In this document: positions 9,096 through 17,849 of the stretch, one piece after another
How positions within the stretch are numbered: position 1 is the stretch's first letter
Layout of the letters: each line of letters starts with the position of its first letter
Source: Nocardia sp. SYP-A9097
GTDB lineage: Bacteria > Actinomycetota > Actinomycetes > Mycobacteriales > Mycobacteriaceae
Assembly (NCBI RefSeq): GCF_009649815.1
Contig: NZ_WJIC01000015.1
Location: forward strand, 1 to 64,000
DNA length: 64,000 nt
Direction: 5' to 3'
Translations under genes and position numbers: made by a program
The notes under the pieces: model-generated
What the model saw: the letters and a program-made list of their open reading frames with translations, nothing else
Database searches by the model: none
Told to the model about the DNA's origin: nothing

Positions 9096-9926
9096 ATGAC
9101 CACACAGGACAAAATCAAAGTCTGCCGTCCGAAAAGCCTTCCTGGCGTTGACCTGTTCGAAGCGGCGCGAGTGGCCGTGGGAATCAATCCGGCCAATAGG
9201 CCGTATGTACGCCCGGTCGCCGATATGGTCGGCCCCGGGGCCGTGACGAAGGAATTCATCTCGGCCATGACCACGAAATACTGGAAGAGTGGCGGCGTCC
9301 ATCTCACAGTCCGATTCCTGGACACCGATGACACCGCCCTGAAGGCTCGCATATTGACCCACATGAACGCGTGGTCGCCGGGCGCGAACGTGCAATTCTC
9401 CGAAAGCCGAAGCAATGACGCGGAAGTCCGCATCGCGCGGACCTCCGGCGACGGGTACTGGTCATACCTGGGCACGGACATCCTCCAGATCCCGGCCGAC
9501 CAGCCGACCATGAATCTGGAAGCGTTCTCCATGGATACCCCGGAGAGCGAATACAAACGGGTCGTCCGCCACGAAACCGGCCACACCCTCGGCTTCCCAC
9601 ACGAGCACCTCCGCCGCGAGGTAGTTCAACGCATCGACCCGCGCAAGGCAATCCGCTACTTCCTTGAGATGGACGGCTGGAGCGAACAGGTAACCCGCGC
9701 ACAGGTACTGACCCCCCTCGAAGATGTCGACCTCATCGCAACCCCGACCGACATCCTCTCGATCATGTGCTACCAACTCCCAGGCGTCATCATGCGCGAC
9801 GGCCAAGCCGTCCCCGGCGGCCTCGACCTCGACCCCCAGGACCGCAAATTCGTCCAGGGCCTCTACCCGACCAAACTGACGGCAACACCCCATCACCCAG
9901 CGTTCGCCAGCGCCCCGACCCACTGA
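9096..9926 (+). CDS. Astacin-like (M12A) metzincin protease
   Basis: A 276-residue protein with a full metzincin site. HETGHTLGFPHEH (His159, Glu160, His163, Gly166, His169, Glu170) matches the astacin consensus HExxHxxGxxHE. A Met-turn follows at SIMCYQ (Met224, with Tyr226 in the astacin-like position). The N-terminal part (W-K-S-G-G-V-H-L-T-V-R-F) resembles the astacin/matrixin strand leading into the site. No signal peptide is seen, which is unusual for this family. I chose the ATG at 9096 because GGAG sits five bases upstream. An in-frame ATG at 9048 would overlap the MBL stop as ATGA and add 16 residues. It is the last gene of the cassette. Confidence 0.83.
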   Translation: MTTQDKIKVCRPKSLPGVDLFEAARVAVGINPANRPYVRPVADMVGPGAVTKEFISAMTTKYWKSGGVHLTVRFLDTDDTALKARILTHMNAWSPGANVQFSESRSNDAEVRIARTSGDGYWSYLGTDILQIPADQPTMNLEAFSMDTPESEYKRVVRHETGHTLGFPHEHLRREVVQRIDPRKAIRYFLEMDGWSEQVTRAQVLTPLEDVDLIATPTDILSIMCYQLPGVIMRDGQAVPGGLDLDPQDRKFVQGLYPTKLTATPHHPAFASAPTH

Positions 9927-9988
9927 ACTGGAACAACAGGCGCGAGGCGGAGGTCCGCCTGGTGCCGACCGCCGTGGAGAATGACTCC

Positions 9989-10636
9989 ATGGGTGGCGAC
10001 CAGCAACACCATTGGGAACAGACCTACCGATCCCATCCCGGCATGTACGGCGACCTTCCCTCGGAGGCCGCCGTCTATGCTGCCGAAACCTTCCGCGTCG
10101 CCGGTGTCGGCAATGTCCTGGAACTCGGCGCGGGCCACGGCCGCGACACTCTGTATCTGGCGCGCTCCGGATTCGATGTCACCGCAACCGATTTCAGTAG
10201 TGTCGGCTTGACTCAGCTGAAGGCCACCGCCGAAGCCGCGGCCCTCGGCGATCGAGTGCTGACGCTCGAACACGACGCCCTCGACCCAATCCCTTTGCCC
10301 GACAACACTATTGACGCAGCATATGCCCACATGCTGCTCTGTATGAACCTGTCCACCGGCCAAATCTCGGCCTTGGCAGCCGAAATCCGGCGCGTCCTGC
10401 GACCGGGCGGAACATTCGTCTACACCGTCCGGCACATTGGCGATGCGCACTACGGCACGGGAATCCCACACGGTGATGACATCTACGAGAACGGCGGATT
10501 CGCCGTCCACTTCTTTTCCAGGGCACTCGTGGATGCGGTAGCCGACGGTTGGAACCTCGCCGAAATCCATCCCTTCGAAGAAGGTGAACTCCCCCGCCGC
10601 CTTTGGTGCATCACCCAAACCCTGCCTGCCGAATGA
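9989..10636 (+). CDS. Class I SAM-dependent methyltransferase
   Basis: A 215-residue methyltransferase with the Rossmann SAM site VLELGAGHGRDTLYLA (motif I), an acidic turn at TATDFS (motif II) and LRPGGTFVYTVRH (post-motif III). The order and size match the small Methyltransf_11/25 type enzymes that resemble tellurite-resistance TehB-like proteins. The substrate cannot be read from the sequence. The ATG at 9989 has GTGGAG upstream. A GTG at 9974 is an alternative adding five residues. It lies 62 bp after the astacin-like gene on the same strand, so it might be co-transcribed with the cassette. It is an ordinary housekeeping-type family, and I do not count it as part of the system. Confidence 0.85.
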   Translation: MGGDQQHHWEQTYRSHPGMYGDLPSEAAVYAAETFRVAGVGNVLELGAGHGRDTLYLARSGFDVTATDFSSVGLTQLKATAEAAALGDRVLTLEHDALDPIPLPDNTIDAAYAHMLLCMNLSTGQISALAAEIRRVLRPGGTFVYTVRHIGDAHYGTGIPHGDDIYENGGFAVHFFSRALVDAVADGWNLAEIHPFEEGELPRRLWCITQTLPAE

Positions 10637-10752
10637 CATTCATCCACACCTTGAACAGTTCGCTGCCGGCCCACCTTCAGCAGACCTGAATCGTGACATC
10701 ACACGCCGCCGTGCTGACCTGCCGTGCCATACCCGGAAACCGGCCTGAGCGG

Positions 10753-11010
10753 TCATAAATCGCTGCGGGAGACCAGATTCAAGGGTCCCGGAGAAGTTTG
10801 TGACCGCCCAGGCCGCTTTCGTACTGCGCGTTGGGATTTCAGGTATTGCAAATGGCGCAGCATCGGGCAATTGTCGGTTTCGCACTGTTCGCGATGATCG
10901 GCGAGGTGGCGTTCGATATCGCTCTCCGAGTAGACGACATCCAAGGCTGGAAGGCCATGGTAGACGGCGGGCCGGTCGACCCGCGACGTGTAAGCGAACG
11001 GGTTAGTCAT
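10753..11010 (-). CDS. Small conserved-type protein, function unknown
   Basis: An 85-residue soluble protein starting MTNPFAYTSRVDRPAVYHG, with a CETDNC pair of cysteines separated by four residues near position 45. The Cys pair and the surrounding HLADHREQC...MLRHL pattern could bind a metal, but no family is recognised. Its ATG shares a base with the stop of the upstream membrane-protein gene (TGATG), so the two are translationally coupled. AAGGGGCG precedes the start. It diverges from the XRE/DUF397 pair and may be part of the same small locus. Confidence 0.6.
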   Translation of the reverse strand: MTNPFAYTSRVDRPAVYHGLPALDVVYSESDIERHLADHREQCETDNCPMLRHLQYLKSQRAVRKRPGRSQTSPGPLNLVSRSDL

Positions 11011-11228
11011 CAAGCGCCCCTTGGGAAGTAGACCCGGTGCCGACCGCGGTGCAACCATCCCGCTCGTCGCCCGCTCGCGAGTGGGATGGTGAGGTGTCCT
11101 CCGGTTGCGAGCGGGAGTCGGAGAGAGTGGGCATCATGGGATTCCTGGTAGAAACCCCATGCGGCCCAAGTGATTACCGTTAGGCAGAGGATTACGATTG
11201 ACAGTAGAGCCCATGTGTCCCAATGCAT
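11010..11228 (-). CDS. Small single-span membrane protein
   Basis: A 72-residue protein (MHWDTWALLSIVILCLTV at the start) with one N-terminal membrane segment at about residues 6-24, followed by a short basic C-terminal part. AAGGGAA lies eight bases before the ATG. The stop overlaps the ATG of the following 85-residue protein as TGATG. Small membrane proteins of this type are common beside DUF397/XRE loci in Nocardia and Streptomyces. Its role is unknown. Confidence 0.55.
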   Translation of the reverse strand: MHWDTWALLSIVILCLTVITWAAWGFYQESHDAHSLRLPLATGGHLTIPLASGRRAGWLHRGRHRVYFPRGA

Positions 11229-11353
11229 TTCGGCATTCCCTTCGAAAATGCTTCTAAGTGGGTTGCTGGCGCCGCTTTTCAGTAGACACCCAGATTCACC
11301 GAACTGGAACACTCACCAAGGGGTTCTGAGGCAAAATGATTGGTGTCCAGCCA

Positions 11354-11430
11354 GGGGCTACCCAGTAGGGGGATTCGAGGACGGGGCTACCCGGCGCGGG
11401 GCATTCCAGTACGGAGCTACCCAGATAGCG
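11354..11430. repeat. Tandem 29/30-nt repeat upstream of the XRE gene
   Basis: Three copies of GGRGCTACCC lie at 11354-11363, 11383-11392 and 11413-11422, with start-to-start spacings of 29 and 30 bases. The intervening sequence is also similar (GGGGATTC / GGGGCATTC), so this is a 2.6-copy tandem repeat of about 30 bases. A spacing close to three helical turns puts the motifs on one face of the DNA, as expected for cooperative operator sites. It ends about 12 bases before the start of the regulator gene. Confidence 0.6.
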
Positions 11431-11441
11431 AGGCTAAGCAA

Positions 11442-12347
11442 ATGGCCGGATCTTCGCTTCCACGTAGGGCACTCGGGCGCACACTTCGCCGACTTCGTGA
11501 GCGGGCACAGAAGAGTCAGTTGGCGGCCGGGCTAACGGCGGAAATCTCGCCGCAGAGCATCAGTCGACTGGAGGAAGGGTACAAGGTCAGGCTGGCGACG
11601 TCCCAGCTCAAAGAACTACTCAACCTCTACGACGTGGCCGATCCGGGAAGCGAGCGGGATGAGATTCTCAGCCTGTGGCAGGAGGTCAAGGAGCAGGATC
11701 AGGCCGCGAAAATCGCTGGGACCACGAAAGGTTGGTGGCGGGCGTACAGCGACCAGTACTTCGCACATTTCGACCACTACCTGAGCCTCGAAACCGCGGC
11801 GAACCACATCACCACCCACCAACTGGCCCTGGTTCCGGGATTGTTTCAAATCCCCGATTACAGGCGGGCGATAGTTCGTACCGCCTATCCCGACTTGTCC
11901 CCCGTTGACGTGGAGCGACGGGTGGAACTGACCGTTCGACGACAAGAACGGTTGCAGGACAGTACCTTTCGGATAGACGCCCTCCTGTCCGAAGCAGTAG
12001 TCCGCAGCAAGCCGACCGGATCCGACGTCATGGCGCAGCAACTGTTGCACCTCGCCGAGCTGTCGGAACGACCGAGCATCTCCATCCGAATGATCCCGCT
12101 CGATGCGGAGAGTCCGCTCTGGCTGATGGTTCAAGCCTTCACCCTGTTGGAGTTTCCCCCGCTCGCGAGCCGAGTAGTGGAGCCACCCATCGTTTTCGTC
12201 GAGGGCTACGAAGGTGCGCTCTTCCTGGAGCAAGACACCGTAATCGACCGATATCGGCGGGCAATCGGCGACATTCAGCGGCTAGCGTTGAGCGAGGACG
12301 ACACCAGGACGCTGGTGCGGAGAATCGCGAAGGAGCACGCGGCATGA
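11442..12347 (+). CDS. XRE-family regulator with DUF5753 domain
   Basis: A 301-residue WhiJ/Scr-type regulator. The N-terminal helix-turn-helix covers roughly residues 10-65 (LGRTLRRLRERAQKSQLAAG ... SPQSISRLEEGYKVRLA). The C-terminal DUF5753 ligand-binding-like domain begins near residue 100 (YLSLETAANHITTHQLALVPGLFQIPDY). The ATG at 11442 follows GAGG at about ten bases. The stop overlaps the DUF397 start as ATGA, the usual arrangement of these pairs. In Streptomyces the HTH partner controls development or antibiotic production and restrains the DUF397 protein. The tandem repeats just upstream are likely its own operator, which is inferred. Confidence 0.9.
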   Translation: MAGSSLPRRALGRTLRRLRERAQKSQLAAGLTAEISPQSISRLEEGYKVRLATSQLKELLNLYDVADPGSERDEILSLWQEVKEQDQAAKIAGTTKGWWRAYSDQYFAHFDHYLSLETAANHITTHQLALVPGLFQIPDYRRAIVRTAYPDLSPVDVERRVELTVRRQERLQDSTFRIDALLSEAVVRSKPTGSDVMAQQLLHLAELSERPSISIRMIPLDAESPLWLMVQAFTLLEFPPLASRVVEPPIVFVEGYEGALFLEQDTVIDRYRRAIGDIQRLALSEDDTRTLVRRIAKEHAA

Positions 12348-12544
12348 CCGTGGATTTGTCGGGCGCGAGATGGTTCAAGAGCAGCTTCAGTCAGCCGAGC
12401 GGCGAGTGTGTTGAGATCGCCCTCGTCGGGGGTGGCGCTGACCACGTTGGGGTGCGTGATTCCAAGGACCCCGGCGGGCCTGCGCTGGTCTTCACCGGGG
12501 AGCAGTGGGATCGCTTTCTCTCCAGTGGCGTTTGGAAGCGCTGA
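12344..12544 (+). CDS. DUF397 protein
   Basis: A 66-residue DUF397 domain protein with the typical pattern WFKSSFSQPSGECVEIA, followed by VGVRDSKDPGGPALVFT and a C-terminal W-DRFLSSG. The ATG overlaps the stop of the XRE/DUF5753 gene (ATGA). In this widespread actinobacterial gene pair the DUF397 member can be growth-inhibitory when unpaired, and the HTH protein is its partner. Direct function here is inferred. Confidence 0.93.
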   Translation: MTVDLSGARWFKSSFSQPSGECVEIALVGGGADHVGVRDSKDPGGPALVFTGEQWDRFLSSGVWKR

Positions 12545-12562
12545 GGTGCAACGCAATTGAGG

Positions 12563-12584
12563 GTGCCCCCGGGTGCGGGGGCAC
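12563..12584. terminator. Convergent-gene hairpin terminator
   Basis: A perfect 9-bp stem GTGCCCCCG / CGGGGGCAC (12563-12571 with 12576-12584) and a GGTG loop lie between the stop of DUF397 and the end of the convergent GntR gene. There is no T-run, as usual in high-GC actinobacteria. Confidence 0.65.
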
Positions 12585-12600
12585 GCTCGCGTGGGCCGGG

Positions 12601-13329
12601 TCAGTCGGTGAGGTTGGCTTGGAAGGCTATTCGGTCGCCTCGGTAGAGGGAGCGGACGCGTTCTATTGGGATGCCGTCGGTTCCGATGCTGCGGCGGTGG
12701 AGTAGGAGCATGGGGAGGGCGGTGGTGCATTCCAGGAGAGCCGCCTCGCGAGGGGAAGCCAGGACGGTTTCTATGCGTTCGGTGGCTGAGGCGTAGTCGA
12801 CGCCCATGGAGCGGGTTGCGGCGTAGAGGGATGTTTCCGGGTTGTAGAAGTCGCGGAGGATTGCGAAGCGGGGGACGGGCATGAAAGTGCTTTCCAGGCC
12901 TATGCGTTCACCGTCGGCCAGGAGAATTCGCTCCAGGTGCATTACCGGGGTTCCGGGCGCCAGCGCGAGATCGGCGGCGGTGTCGGGGTCGGCGGGGATG
13001 TCGGTCCAGTCGACCAGGAGGCGGCCCGGGGTGCGGCCGAATTTCAGGGCTCCTTCGGTGTAGGAGCGAAGGGTCAAGGGCTGCACCATTTTCGGGCGGG
13101 AGACCACGGTGCCGCGGCCTTGGCGGCGGATGCGGCCCTCCACCAGGAGTTCGCGTACCGCCTGGCGGACGGTTTCGCGGGCCACGCCGCAGCGCAGGGC
13201 CAGGTCGCGCTCCGATGGCAGCGGGTCGCCCTCGTTCAGTTCAGCGAGCAGAGCCTCCAGTTCGGTGCGCACCCGGTACGACTTCGGCATGCGGGCTTCA
13301 GCTGCGGAAAGGGCTCTCTCACTGGACAT
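12601..13329 (-). CDS. GntR/HutC-family repressor, PhnF-like
   Basis: A 242-residue repressor. The N-terminal winged helix (residues about 15-80) includes GDPLPSERDLALRCGVARETVRQAV. The C-terminal UTRA ligand domain follows (PVMHLERILLADGERIGLE ... ERIETVLASPREAALL). It is divergent from phosphonate genes, and two TGGTCTAKACCA-type sites lie between, matching the known PhnF operator. I infer it represses the AEP cluster and itself and is released by a phosphonate. The ATG at 13329 has GAAGG five bases upstream. In-frame starts at 13392 (ATG) and 13407 (GTG) would lengthen it by 21-26 residues. Confidence 0.88.
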   Translation of the reverse strand: MSSERALSAAEARMPKSYRVRTELEALLAELNEGDPLPSERDLALRCGVARETVRQAVRELLVEGRIRRQGRGTVVSRPKMVQPLTLRSYTEGALKFGRTPGRLLVDWTDIPADPDTAADLALAPGTPVMHLERILLADGERIGLESTFMPVPRFAILRDFYNPETSLYAATRSMGVDYASATERIETVLASPREAALLECTTALPMLLLHRRSIGTDGIPIERVRSLYRGDRIAFQANLTD

Positions 13330-13410
13330 TTCAGCCTTCGAACGGGCCCCTGATCGCTGGGCGCCCAACCCGGCAACGTCCGTTGTGTCCATGCCACCAA
13401 TGTACACAAG

Positions 13411-13426
13411 ATTGGTCTATACCAAT
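13411..13426. promoter_or_regulatory. PhnF-type operator 1
   Basis: ATTGGTCTATACCAAT is an inverted repeat (ATTGGT / ACCAAT) containing TGGTCTATACCA. This is almost the TGGTATAGACCA site that PhnF of Mycobacterium smegmatis binds. It lies upstream of the GntR/HutC repressor gene. Confidence 0.75.
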
Positions 13427-13459
13427 TGTTAACCTAGCGTTTGCACGGGTAACACTCCT

Positions 13460-13471
13460 AGGTCTAGACCA
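13460..13471. promoter_or_regulatory. PhnF-type operator 2
   Basis: AGGTCTAGACCA contains the perfect palindrome GGTCTAGACC and ends nine bases before the ATG of the FAD oxidoreductase. The centre-to-centre distance to operator 1 is about 47 bases. A repressor here would block the transport/degradation operon directly at its start. Confidence 0.75.
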
Positions 13472-13480
13472 TTGGCCACC

Positions 13481-14605
13481 ATGAGTCCCATGCGATTGGT
13501 CATCATCGGCGGCGGCATTCTCGGCACCGCTCACGCCCTCGCCGCGATCGGACGCGGTCACGAAGTCATCCAGCTCGAACGTGAGGTGGAGGCGCGCGGT
13601 GCGACCGTGCGCAACTTCGGATTGGTATGGGTGTCCGGCCGCAGCGCGAACGAACTCGACATCACGCTGCGCTCGCGGCAGCTGTGGGAGGAGATCGGCG
13701 GCAAGGTCCCGGGCGTCGGCTTCCGCCCCGCGGGCTCGATGACGTTGGTGCGCAGCGAGAATGAGCTCGCCGTGGCCGAGGCCGCGATCAAGAATCCCTC
13801 GGCCGCCGAGCGCGGTTTCGAACTGCTCGAGCCGGAGGCGGTGCGCCAGGTCAACCCGGCGCTACGCGGCAAATTCCTTGCCGGACTGCACTGTTCGAAG
13901 GACGGCGCGGTCGAGTCCCGGCAGGCGCTGCCCGCACTGCGCCGGTACATGGAGGCCACCGGCCGCTACACCTTCTTCGGTGGCACCGAGGCACGCACCA
14001 TCACCGGCACCACCGTCATCGACGACCGCGGCCGCAGCCATCAGGGCGATCTGGTGCTGTCCTGCCCGGGCGCGGCGCACACCGGCCTCACCCGCGAACT
14101 CGTCGGCGATATCCCGGTCCGCCGGGTGCGCCTGCAGATGATGCAGACCGCCCCGCTGGGCGAGCCGCTCACCACCGCGTTCGCCGACGGCGACAGCTTC
14201 CGCTACTACCCGGCCTTCCAGGGCCCGGAGCTGGATCGCCTCAATAACGAAGAGGCACAGCCCTTTACGGCCGCGCGGCACAAGATGCAGCTGCTGTGCG
14301 TGCAGCGCCTGCACGGCGGTCTCACCATCGGCGATACCCACGAATACGACGAGCCGTTCAACTTCGATGTCGACGAGGCCCCCTACGAGCACCTGGTCAC
14401 CGTCGCCGAAGAACTTCTCGGCCGCAAACTTCCGCAGGTCGTGCGCCGCTGGGCAGGCGTCTACAGCCAGTCCATCGATCCGGGTGCGATCGTGACCCGC
14501 GCGCAGGCCGCCGACAACGTCTGGGTGATCACCGGCCCCGGTGGGCGTGGCATGACGCTCGGCCCGGCCATCGGTGAAGAGACCGCCGACCTGCTCAACC
14601 TCTGA
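13481..14605 (+). CDS. FAD-dependent oxidase of phosphonate clusters (TIGR03364-like)
   Basis: A 374-residue DadA/glycine-oxidase-like flavoprotein. The N-terminal dinucleotide motif is VIIGGGILGTAHA, followed by an acidic strand end (LERE). The closing FAD motif is WVITGPGGRGMTLGPAIGEE at the C-terminus. It belongs to the group found next to phosphonatase-like hydrolases. It probably oxidises the amine of 2-aminoethylphosphonate or an N-substituted form to phosphonoacetaldehyde. No PhnW transaminase is present in the window, which supports this role. The ATG at 13481 has no clear Shine-Dalgarno and lies very near operator 2, so the transcript may be leaderless. A TTG at 13472 and an ATG at 13490 are in frame. 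Confidence 0.85.
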   Translation: MSPMRLVIIGGGILGTAHALAAIGRGHEVIQLEREVEARGATVRNFGLVWVSGRSANELDITLRSRQLWEEIGGKVPGVGFRPAGSMTLVRSENELAVAEAAIKNPSAAERGFELLEPEAVRQVNPALRGKFLAGLHCSKDGAVESRQALPALRRYMEATGRYTFFGGTEARTITGTTVIDDRGRSHQGDLVLSCPGAAHTGLTRELVGDIPVRRVRLQMMQTAPLGEPLTTAFADGDSFRYYPAFQGPELDRLNNEEAQPFTAARHKMQLLCVQRLHGGLTIGDTHEYDEPFNFDVDEAPYEHLVTVAEELLGRKLPQVVRRWAGVYSQSIDPGAIVTRAQAADNVWVITGPGGRGMTLGPAIGEETADLLNL

Positions 14606-14621
14606 CGTCAAAGGAGACATT

Positions 14622-15311
14622 ATGTCCGACAAGCAGATCGACCTCGCCGTCCTGGATATGGCCGGTACCACCGTCGCGGATGACGGTCTGGTGGAGCAGG
14701 CGTTCGAGGTGGCCGTGACCGCGGCCGGTGTCCCTGCCGAAGGCCCGGAGCGCGAAGCCGCCCGCAAGTTCGTCATGGACACCATGGGCCAGTCCAAGAT
14801 CTGGTGCTTCCGCACCCTGCTCGGCGATGAGGACCGCGCGCAACTGGCCAACAGCGCGTTCGAGGCCGCCTATACCGATCTCGCGCTGGAGGCGGGTGTC
14901 ACCCCGATTCCCGGTGCCGCGGAAGCCATTTCGGCGATGCGGGAGGCTGGCATCAAGGTGGCGCTGACCACCGGATTCAGCCGGGATACCCAGGACAACC
15001 TGCTGCGGGCGCTGGGCTGGAACGATATCGCGGATCTCACCCTCGCCCCGTCGGATGCCGGACGTGGCCGCCCCTACCCGGACATGGTGCTGACCGCCTT
15101 GCTGCGCCTGAGCATCGACGCCGTGGATCGCGTTGCGGTGCTCGGTGATACGACCAGCGATATCGCCACCGGACTGGCGGCGGGCGCGCGGATCGTCGCG
15201 GGCACGCTCACCGGCGCGCACAACGAGGAGCAGCTGCGGGCCGCCGGTGCCACCCATGTGGTGCCGTCGGTGGTCGACTTCGCCGCCCTGCTGCTGGCCG
15301 AACGCGACTGA
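14622..15311 (+). CDS. Phosphonatase-like HAD hydrolase (phosphonoacetaldehyde hydrolase type)
   Basis: A 229-residue HAD-superfamily enzyme. The nucleophile is in VLDMAGTTV (Asp12) and motif II in VALTTGFSRD. The C-terminal acidic motif is VAVLGDTTSDIATGLAAG. The cap carries MGQSKI with Lys59, aligned with the Schiff-base lysine of PhnX (MGxxKI). A true C-P bond cleavage of phosphonoacetaldehyde to acetaldehyde and phosphate is therefore chemically possible. The ATG at 14622 is preceded by AAGGAG. It lies 16 bp after the FAD oxidase and before the ABC transporter genes, as expected for one pathway. Confidence 0.87.
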   Translation: MSDKQIDLAVLDMAGTTVADDGLVEQAFEVAVTAAGVPAEGPEREAARKFVMDTMGQSKIWCFRTLLGDEDRAQLANSAFEAAYTDLALEAGVTPIPGAAEAISAMREAGIKVALTTGFSRDTQDNLLRALGWNDIADLTLAPSDAGRGRPYPDMVLTALLRLSIDAVDRVAVLGDTTSDIATGLAAGARIVAGTLTGAHNEEQLRAAGATHVVPSVVDFAALLLAERD

Positions 15312-15405
15312 GTCCCACAGATTTCCGCCGCTCGCATGAGGGGTGGCGGAGAACCCCACTGCCCCTTCGACATCCCAACCCCACGAACTGAAAGTTGCAG
15401 TCACC

Positions 15406-16476
15406 GTGCGTAATAAGAACAACCGCCTCGCACGCACCATCGCCCGTACCGCTCTCATTCTCACCTCGGCCACCGCGGTCGCGTTCAGCCTCACCGCCTG
15501 CGGCGGCACCGGCAGCGATTCGAGCGACGGCAAGACCGTCACCGTCTACTCCGCCGACGGTGTCGGCGACTGGTACAAGACCCAGTTCGCGAAGTTCAAG
15601 GACCAGACCGGTATTTCGGTCAACCTGGTCGAGGCCGGCTCCGGCGAGGTCGTGAACCGGGTGGAGAAGGAGCAGTCCAACCCGCAGGCCGACGTCATCG
15701 TCACCCTGCCGCCGTTCATGCAGAAGGCCGCCAAGTCGAACCTGCTGCAGGCCAGCGGCGTCGACACCGCCGCCTTCGCCGCCGCCGACAAGGACGCGGC
15801 CGGCAACTGGGTCACCCTCGCCGGCAACTACCTCTGCTTCATCGCCAACCCGACCGTCGAGGCCGCCAAGGTGACCTGGGACGACCTGCTCGAGCCCGAC
15901 TACAAGGGCAAGATCCAGTACTCCACCCCCGGCCAGGCCGGTGACGGCACCGCGGTGCTGATCCTGCTGCAGCAGCTCTACGGCAAGCAGGGCGCGCTGG
16001 ACTACCTCGGCAAGCTGCAGGCCAACAATGTCGGCCCGTCCTCCTCCACCGGCAAGCTGCAGGCCAAGGTCGACAAGGGCGAGATCCTGGTCGCCAACGG
16101 CGATGTCCAGATGAACCTGGCGACCATCAAGGAGAAGGGTTCCAAGTTCAACGTCTTCTTCCCGGCCGCCACCGACGGTAAGCAGTCCACCGTGGCGCTG
16201 CCGTACCTGATGGGTCTGGCCAAGGGTGCCCCGCACTCCGATGCCGGTAAGAAGCTGATGACCTACCTGCTCTCGGCCGATGCGCAGAAGACCCTCACCG
16301 ATGCGATGGCCGTCTCGGCGCGCACCGATCTCAAGGATGCCGCGGCACCCGCCGGCGGCGCCATCTCGCCGGCCGCGCTGGTGCGCAATGTCGATGTCGT
16401 GCACCCGGATTGGACCGCGGTGCTGGATTCCCTCGACACCGATGTCGCCGCGTACCAGAAGGCCACCGGCAGCTAA
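15406..16476 (+). CDS. ABC transporter substrate-binding lipoprotein, aminoethylphosphonate type
   Basis: A 356-residue solute-binding protein with a lipoprotein signal peptide. A basic start (RNKNNRLARTIAR) leads to a hydrophobic core and the lipobox LTAC, with Cys near residue 28. The mature part has the spermidine/iron-type family 1 fold (KTVTVYSADGVGDWYKTQF, VNRVEKEQSNPQADVIV). It contains the KGAPHSDAGKKLMTYLLS region typical of phosphonate-cluster binding proteins. The GTG at 15406 is my choice of start. The frame is open 21 codons further upstream. Third positions are almost entirely G or C, suggesting high expression. It precedes the ATPase by 24 bp. Confidence 0.9.
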   Translation: MRNKNNRLARTIARTALILTSATAVAFSLTACGGTGSDSSDGKTVTVYSADGVGDWYKTQFAKFKDQTGISVNLVEAGSGEVVNRVEKEQSNPQADVIVTLPPFMQKAAKSNLLQASGVDTAAFAAADKDAAGNWVTLAGNYLCFIANPTVEAAKVTWDDLLEPDYKGKIQYSTPGQAGDGTAVLILLQQLYGKQGALDYLGKLQANNVGPSSSTGKLQAKVDKGEILVANGDVQMNLATIKEKGSKFNVFFPAATDGKQSTVALPYLMGLAKGAPHSDAGKKLMTYLLSADAQKTLTDAMAVSARTDLKDAAAPAGGAISPAALVRNVDVVHPDWTAVLDSLDTDVAAYQKATGS

Positions 16477-16500
16477 TTTCACACCCCAGGAGCAGCAACT

Positions 16501-17681
<1,181 letters not shown>

Positions 17682-17685
<4 letters not shown>

Positions 17686-17849
17686 GCGCGCTACCGCAAC
17701 GACGTCCCGGATCCAGTTGGCCGCAGCACGCCACGAACCCGGCGATCCGTGAGCGCCGGCCGACCACGACCACGCGTCCAACGAGGGGTGATGTGTGGTC
17801 CGGCCTCTTCGGTGGCGTCGGTGCCGCTCGTGATCGGAGGCAGTCGTGA
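17682..17849 (+). CDS. Possible 55-residue coupled leader frame
   Basis: An open frame whose ATG overlaps the ATPase stop (ATGA at 17682) and whose TGA overlaps the GTG of the first permease (GTGA at 17846). The peptide is rich in Arg, Thr and Pro (e.g. RERRPTTTTRPTRGD) and resembles no family I know. Its position suggests it carries ribosomes across the gap to keep the permease coupled, rather than encoding a functional protein. Confidence 0.35.

Noticed and set aside
11354-11430. CRISPR array
   Set aside because: The units are direct tandem copies without unique spacers and there are no cas genes.
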